Of a stretch of 8,544 nucleotides of DNA, positions 5,551 through 8,544 are shown piece by piece (position 1 is the first letter of the stretch; the number at the start of each line of letters is the position of its first letter). The translations under genes were made by a program, and so were the position numbers. The notes beneath the pieces are model-generated. The model saw nothing but the letters and a program-made list of their open reading frames with translations. It was not told where the DNA came from and did no database searches. The DNA is from Firmicutes bacterium UBA4795 (GTDB lineage Bacteria > Bacillota > Desulfotomaculia > Desulfotomaculales > Nap2-2B), in contig DHGP01000032.1 of NCBI GenBank assembly GCA_002402825.1, positions 1-8,544 of the forward strand. The letters run 5' to 3'.

Positions 5551-5615
5551 CAGGAGGTGGAAAGGTTAAGGTTCGTCGGTTGTTTTCCCGGAAAAAATTA
5601 CGAGAAGGTGAAGAA

Positions 5616-6434
5616 ATGTTAGCGTTTAGCAAAAAATATTTGCCATTAGTGACAGTGATTTGCTTAATTGGGTTGCTGGTAGCGGTGGGCGTGGTATTTG
5701 CTTCCCCGGCAAAAGAACCAGTCAAAAGGAACGTAATTGAAGCCCTGGAAGGCAAGTTGACACCCCAAAATATGCAAAATGATGCCGGCGGAGGCAGCAC
5801 GGGGAAAATAAGCGCTCTTGAACAAGAGAACGAGTCCGAAAAAATGACTGAATCGGCCATTATTTTTGGCAAGATAAATAAAGACGGTTCCAGTGAAGTA
5901 GTCAAAGTTTTTAAAGGTGAACCGGCCCTTAAGGTAGAAGCCATCCTTAACGAAGAAACAGGCAAGATCGAATTTACCCCTCAAAAAGATTCGCCAGGAA
6001 CCGGAAATGACCCAGTAGGCGGTGAAATAGTAGTTTTTAGTACGAGTGATGGAAAAGAGGTGGTTAAAAAAGCAAGCAAAGAGCCTATGATGGTTAGCGT
6101 TTATAAGGATAAAGACGGTAAAATCAAAACAGAAGAAAAAGCTTTTACCAAAGAAGATATGGAGCAGTATTTAAATGAGCTGAAAGAAAAGGGAGCACAA
6201 ATGTTTACAATAACTCCTGAAACAAAGCTTCCGGTTGATAAAAAAACAAATCAAGGAGAATTTAAAGGAGATAAATTATCAAATTTAAAAGATAATGCTC
6301 CAGCCACAATCTGGCACAAAGCCAGGGCTGACAATTACCGGATTGGCTGGTATGCCCAGGCTTACTCCACAAACTACAATGGTGGCGCAGGCGCAGAATC
6401 CAGCGGGGCAACGGTCAGAGCCTGGTACTGGTAA
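5616..6434 (+). CDS. Secreted protein of unknown function in the sigma operon
   Basis: A 272-residue exported protein; I do not recognise the family. The start ATG 5616 is preferred because AAGGTGAAG (5605-5613) precedes it and it yields a clean signal peptide: SKK, a hydrophobic core LVTVICLIGLLVAVGVV, and a likely cut after Phe28-Ala29. A TTG at 5580 would add 12 residues; a strong GGAGG at 5553-5557 is too far from it. Cys16 lacks a lipobox, so it is not a lipoprotein. The mature part is Lys/Glu-rich, with two lookalike blocks of the type 'IxKDGxSEVVKVFKGEP' and 'VYKDKDGKIKTEEKAFTKED', and ends in an aromatic, Gly-rich tail (WHKARADNYRIGWYAQAYS ... VRAWYW). It follows the anti-sigma gene by 120 bases without a terminator and is closed by one, so it is the last gene of the operon. 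A surface or envelope-stress role is inference. Confidence 0.75.
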   Translation: MLAFSKKYLPLVTVICLIGLLVAVGVVFASPAKEPVKRNVIEALEGKLTPQNMQNDAGGGSTGKISALEQENESEKMTESAIIFGKINKDGSSEVVKVFKGEPALKVEAILNEETGKIEFTPQKDSPGTGNDPVGGEIVVFSTSDGKEVVKKASKEPMMVSVYKDKDGKIKTEEKAFTKEDMEQYLNELKEKGAQMFTITPETKLPVDKKTNQGEFKGDKLSNLKDNAPATIWHKARADNYRIGWYAQAYSTNYNGGAGAESSGATVRAWYW

Positions 6435-6442
6435 CACAAAGT

Positions 6443-6479
6443 AAAAAAGAGCTGCCAAGATAACCGGCAGCTCTTTTTT
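6443..6479. terminator. Rho-independent terminator, potentially bidirectional
   Basis: AAAAAAGAGCTGCC (6443-6456) and GGCAGCTCTTTTTT (6466-6479) form a perfect 14-bp inverted repeat around a 9-base loop. Because A runs and T runs sit on both sides it can stop transcription of the secreted-protein gene from the left and of the toxin operon from the right. Confidence 0.92.
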
Positions 6480-6614
6480 CTTACAACCCCTACATTCCTT
6501 TTCCCGGGGAAAAAGCCAACTTATAACTTTCCAAATGATAACTTTTTAAATTTAATGTTCATCCTACCTTTTATTTTTTTATTTAGTAAAAACCGTATAA
6601 TAAAGTCTCAGGCA

Positions 6615-7070
6615 TCACCTAGCCAAAACCTGCTTTTTAATTGCGTTTAACCCAACTTTACCCCTTTTTAAACAATCATTAACAGCAGTGAACAAAAATA
6701 AAGGATACTTTAAAACAAAAAGGTTGTCGCGTGTAACAATATAATCGGCGTTTACGCGTTTGGCGCATACCGCAAGCAAAGCGTCTTCATAATCTTTCAT
6801 CGGCAGTTCAAGCGCCTTCAGATAGTCCCTATGCCCAACGTTAAGCACACCGACGATTTTCAGCAGTTTGCGGAGCATATCCCTTGCCTCGCTTTCACAA
6901 TTATTGTGACGGCAGGTGATGTAGTAAATGTTGGTCACAATGTTGGAGGTGATATACACTTTTATCTTCTCTTCGGCAGAGAGAAAAATAACTTTTGCCG
7001 CGGGTGTGAAAAAAGGTTCACGTTTTGCGATCATATCAAGGATTACGTTTGTATCAATCAAGATTTTCAT
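6615..7070 (-). CDS. PIN-domain (VapC-like) endoribonuclease toxin
   Basis: A 151-residue PIN-domain protein, probably a metal-dependent RNase toxin. The N-terminus KILIDTNVILDMI gives Asp6; the motif DYEDALLAVCAKRVNADYIV places Asp96, and VTRDN gives Asp115, together most of the acidic centre of the 'PIN_3' group. The position often held by Asp or Glu in 'xxIYYI' is Asn47 (TNIYYI), a variation I believe occurs in this subgroup. The start ATG 7070 matches the family N-terminus; a longer reading from 7130 is antitoxin sequence in another frame. It overlaps the antitoxin gene by 17 bases, so translation is coupled. The frame is intact. The convergent terminator at 6443-6479 may end this transcript. 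Confidence 0.82.
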   Translation of the reverse strand: MKILIDTNVILDMIAKREPFFTPAAKVIFLSAEEKIKVYITSNIVTNIYYITCRHNNCESEARDMLRKLLKIVGVLNVGHRDYLKALELPMKDYEDALLAVCAKRVNADYIVTRDNLFVLKYPLFLFTAVNDCLKRGKVGLNAIKKQVLAR

Positions 7071-7281
7071 AGCGTTTGAACTTCTCTTCTTTTGCTTCTT
7101 CCTTGGTAACCGTACCCGGCAGGATGCCAATGAGGGACTTCGCGATAGCGATTTTATCTTCCTTTTCCGCTACCAGGCGGGCGACGCGTTTTCCGTTTCG
7201 CGTGATAATGATGTCCTCTTTGCCGACGAGAGAGAGATAACGTCCGATGTTAGTTTTGAATTCAGACGATGAAACAATCAT
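7054..7281 (-). CDS. Phd/YefM-family antitoxin of the PIN toxin
   Basis: A 75-residue antitoxin. The N-terminal part (IVSSSEFKTNIGRYLSLV, then IIITRNGKRVARLV) is the Phd/YefM dimer and DNA-binding fold; the charged C-terminal tail (GTVTKEEAKEEKFKRYENLD) would bind the PIN toxin. ATG 7279-7281 has a strong GGGGGGTGA Shine-Dalgarno 5 bases upstream. Order antitoxin then toxin and a 17-base overlap are typical of vapBC-like modules, although the antitoxin is of Phd rather than AbrB type. It probably represses its own promoter. Confidence 0.85.
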   Translation of the reverse strand: MIVSSSEFKTNIGRYLSLVGKEDIIITRNGKRVARLVAEKEDKIAIAKSLIGILPGTVTKEEAKEEKFKRYENLD

Positions 7282-7321
7282 TCAAATCACCCCCCTAATA
7301 AGATAGGATTAGTTCAATATT

Positions 7322-7350
7322 TTTATATGTAACATAACCATAAAAGTAAA
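7322..7350 (-). promoter_or_regulatory. Putative promoter of the Phd-PIN operon
   Basis: On the minus strand TTTACT (7345-7350), exactly 17 bases, then TATAAA (7322-7327) resembles a sigma-A promoter. It lies about 40 bases before the antitoxin start. Confidence 0.45.
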
Positions 7351-7820
7351 GTATTCAGGATTCCCAAAAGGCTTAGACTATATTTCAGGTACGGCCGCAG
7401 ACTTCTGGTCAAGTTGAGCCGATGCGCCCCCTTAACTAATTATGCTGCATTTCGCTCGCTATTTGAGCAGGAAAATCCTACTTTTACATGGTTTTTTTGT
7501 GTTTCTAATTTCTGCGACACTTTACGAAGAGCATGATCAGAACAATGTTAGCTAAATCCTTAAAAACCATATGTTGCCATCGAAAAGGGTTGTTTTGCAG
7601 GTCGAACCCATTTTACAATTGGCTCGATAATTAGGTTAGCGCAAAAACCCCCTCTTGCGGTCCAAAATATTTTTAAAAACTGGGCAAGACGGGAGGAAAA
7701 AAATAAATCCTTAGCAAAATATATACGTAAAAGTCAAAAGGTTTTTAGAAAGAGCAAACAGCAAAAAAGAGTTGAGAAGTCCACCGTTGTGAATAAAGGG
7801 TGAAAAGAGCAGAAACCTTT
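7351..7820. other. Long intergenic stretch without a convincing gene
   Basis: About 470 bases in which I find no recognisable coding sequence on either strand. The longest plus-strand reading is a TTG-started 40-codon frame at 7414-7536 (CAPLTNYAAFRSLFEQENPT inside), and another short one starts at ATG 7442; neither has a ribosome binding site or known homology. A 9-bp inverted repeat ATGGTTTTT (7488-7496) and AAAAACCAT (7562-7570) brackets 65 bases. A decayed mobile element is possible but not shown. Confidence 0.4.
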
Positions 7821-7831
7821 GGAGGTAAATT

Positions 7832-8544
7832 ATGAGATTTAATTCATTTCTATGGAATACATATAAAAACTCACCATCAGGCATTGAGTTAATCAATTTA
7901 TTTTCTGATCTTGAAAAAACATATAACCAGGAAAATATGCATCAGAAAATTATAGACTTAATTCATTCCATTGAGCTTGCAAAAAGTGATACTGATGAAA
8001 TAATCCAATATATAAAAGGTACCCTGGAGGTTAAAAGTTTCATCGTGGATTCATTTAATGTAACAATAGAAAATGAAAATGATGCCTTTATTTTATTTGA
8101 ATCCATATGGCGTACAACTCCAGAAGAAAATGATAATGAAGAAAGTTTTGAATTTGGAATATATGACATTGATTTGATATCATCCGCTTTATTTATAATT
8201 AATCCTGAATACTTTTTTCCCTATCTATTTTCCCGCCAATTCTACCTAATTCAAAATATATTTGCAGAATTTGGTATTTATTTACCGCCGGTACCTCCCA
8301 AAAAAGATATGATTAAAAGACAGAACTATTATTGGGAACTGTGTAAATCTCTTATAGAATTTAGAAATAAAAATAACATAATTGGTATTGAACTTCCGGC
8401 CTTTTTATATGGATTTGCTATAAATGTGATTCCCAGATATACCATTACAACAAACTTGCCCCAACCTAAAAAAGCTTTTTTTGTAGGTGGTGGTATTAAC
8501 AATAATGGTGATTTTGAATATTTAGATAAAGCAAATGACAATAC
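7832..8544 (+). CDS. Large AT-rich hypothetical protein, 3' end outside the window
   Basis: An open frame of 237 codons with no stop before the window edge. ATG 7832 follows a strong GGAGGT (7821-7826) with a 5-base spacer. There is no signal peptide or membrane segment. Residues 1-140 are helical and acidic (for example LINLFSDLEKTYNQ and IENENDAFILFESIW, then PEENDNEESFEFG). Later come YLPPVPPKKDMIKRQNYYWE, LPAFLYGFAINVIPRY and, from about residue 215, AFFVGGGINNNGDFEYLDKA. From memory the last block resembles the opening of a C-terminal EVE/PUA-like domain found in some phage-defence-associated proteins, but the diagnostic part lies beyond the edge, so this is only a lead. Codon use is much more AT-rich than the sigma operon or the 3.2-3.5 kb patch, suggesting separate acquisition. 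Confidence 0.75.
   Translation, partial: MRFNSFLWNTYKNSPSGIELINLFSDLEKTYNQENMHQKIIDLIHSIELAKSDTDEIIQYIKGTLEVKSFIVDSFNVTIENENDAFILFESIWRTTPEENDNEESFEFGIYDIDLISSALFIINPEYFFPYLFSRQFYLIQNIFAEFGIYLPPVPPKKDMIKRQNYYWELCKSLIEFRNKNNIIGIELPAFLYGFAINVIPRYTITTNLPQPKKAFFVGGGINNNGDFEYLDKANDN

Noticed and set aside
5492..5984. Minus-strand ORFs of 106 and 157 codons over the start of the secreted-protein gene
   Set aside because: They are antisense to a gene with a clean signal peptide and RBS, and their translations have no family features.
7488..7570. Terminal inverted repeats of a small transposon
   Set aside because: The 9-bp arms are A/T-rich, only 65 bases lie between them, and no target duplication is visible.
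7586..7625. tRNA-like T-arm around GGTCGAACCC
   Set aside because: The T-loop lacks the TTC, and no acceptor, D or anticodon arms can be built around it.
7711..8541. Minus-strand ORFs over the last gene
   Set aside because: The plus strand holds one continuous 237-codon frame with a strong RBS, so the minus-strand frames are shadows.

Overview
The window reads as a chromosomal accessory region of a Gram-positive, probably anaerobic Firmicute (Clostridia, Peptococcaceae-like). Strong GGAGG-type ribosome binding sites, AT-rich A/T-ended codons, sigma-A promoters with extended -10 boxes, and a zf-HC2 anti-sigma factor fit this. The species cannot be named from the sequence.

Left part (1-3120): an unrecognised coiled-coil ORF is followed by a hicB-hicA toxin-antitoxin pair. 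Its toxin half looks damaged: an ATA sits where the start should be, and a Pro sits where the catalytic His should be. Directly behind it lies the C-terminal part of an IS91/IS801-type transposase broken by two frameshifts, then an apparently orphan promoter with an operator-like palindrome, and a TCCTA microsatellite. The microsatellite runs into the 3' end of a minus-strand conserved hypothetical gene, whose promoter is covered by a perfect 12-bp inverted repeat. A complete Phd/YefM-ParE/RelE toxin-antitoxin operon with its own promoter and flanking inverted repeat follows.

Middle (3120-3860): a GC-richer patch of gene remnants. A frameshifted piece of a guanine/hypoxanthine (NCS2, AzgA/PbuG-like) permease and the C-terminal end of a Sir2-like NAD-dependent deacetylase lie on the minus strand. 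Between them is a possible plus-strand GTPase G5 fragment. The longer ORFs that can be drawn here are shadows of these remnants.

Right of centre (3985-6480): a tidy three-gene unit of ECF sigma factor, membrane anti-sigma factor (overlapping by ATGA) and an unrecognised secreted protein. It closes with a strong rho-independent terminator. The likely logic is an envelope signal sensed by the anti-sigma factor, release of the sigma factor, and transcription of the secreted protein and possibly of the operon itself.

Right end (6600-8544): a minus-strand Phd-type antitoxin/PIN-domain (VapC-like) toxin operon, then about 470 bases without a convincing gene, then an AT-rich plus-strand gene that runs off the window. 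Its visible C-terminal part resembles, from memory, the beginning of an EVE/PUA-like domain, so it is the best candidate here for an uncharacterised defence-type or nucleic-acid-binding protein. Three toxin-antitoxin modules, an IS remnant and several dead genes in 8.5 kb mark this as a turnover-prone island around one intact signalling operon.
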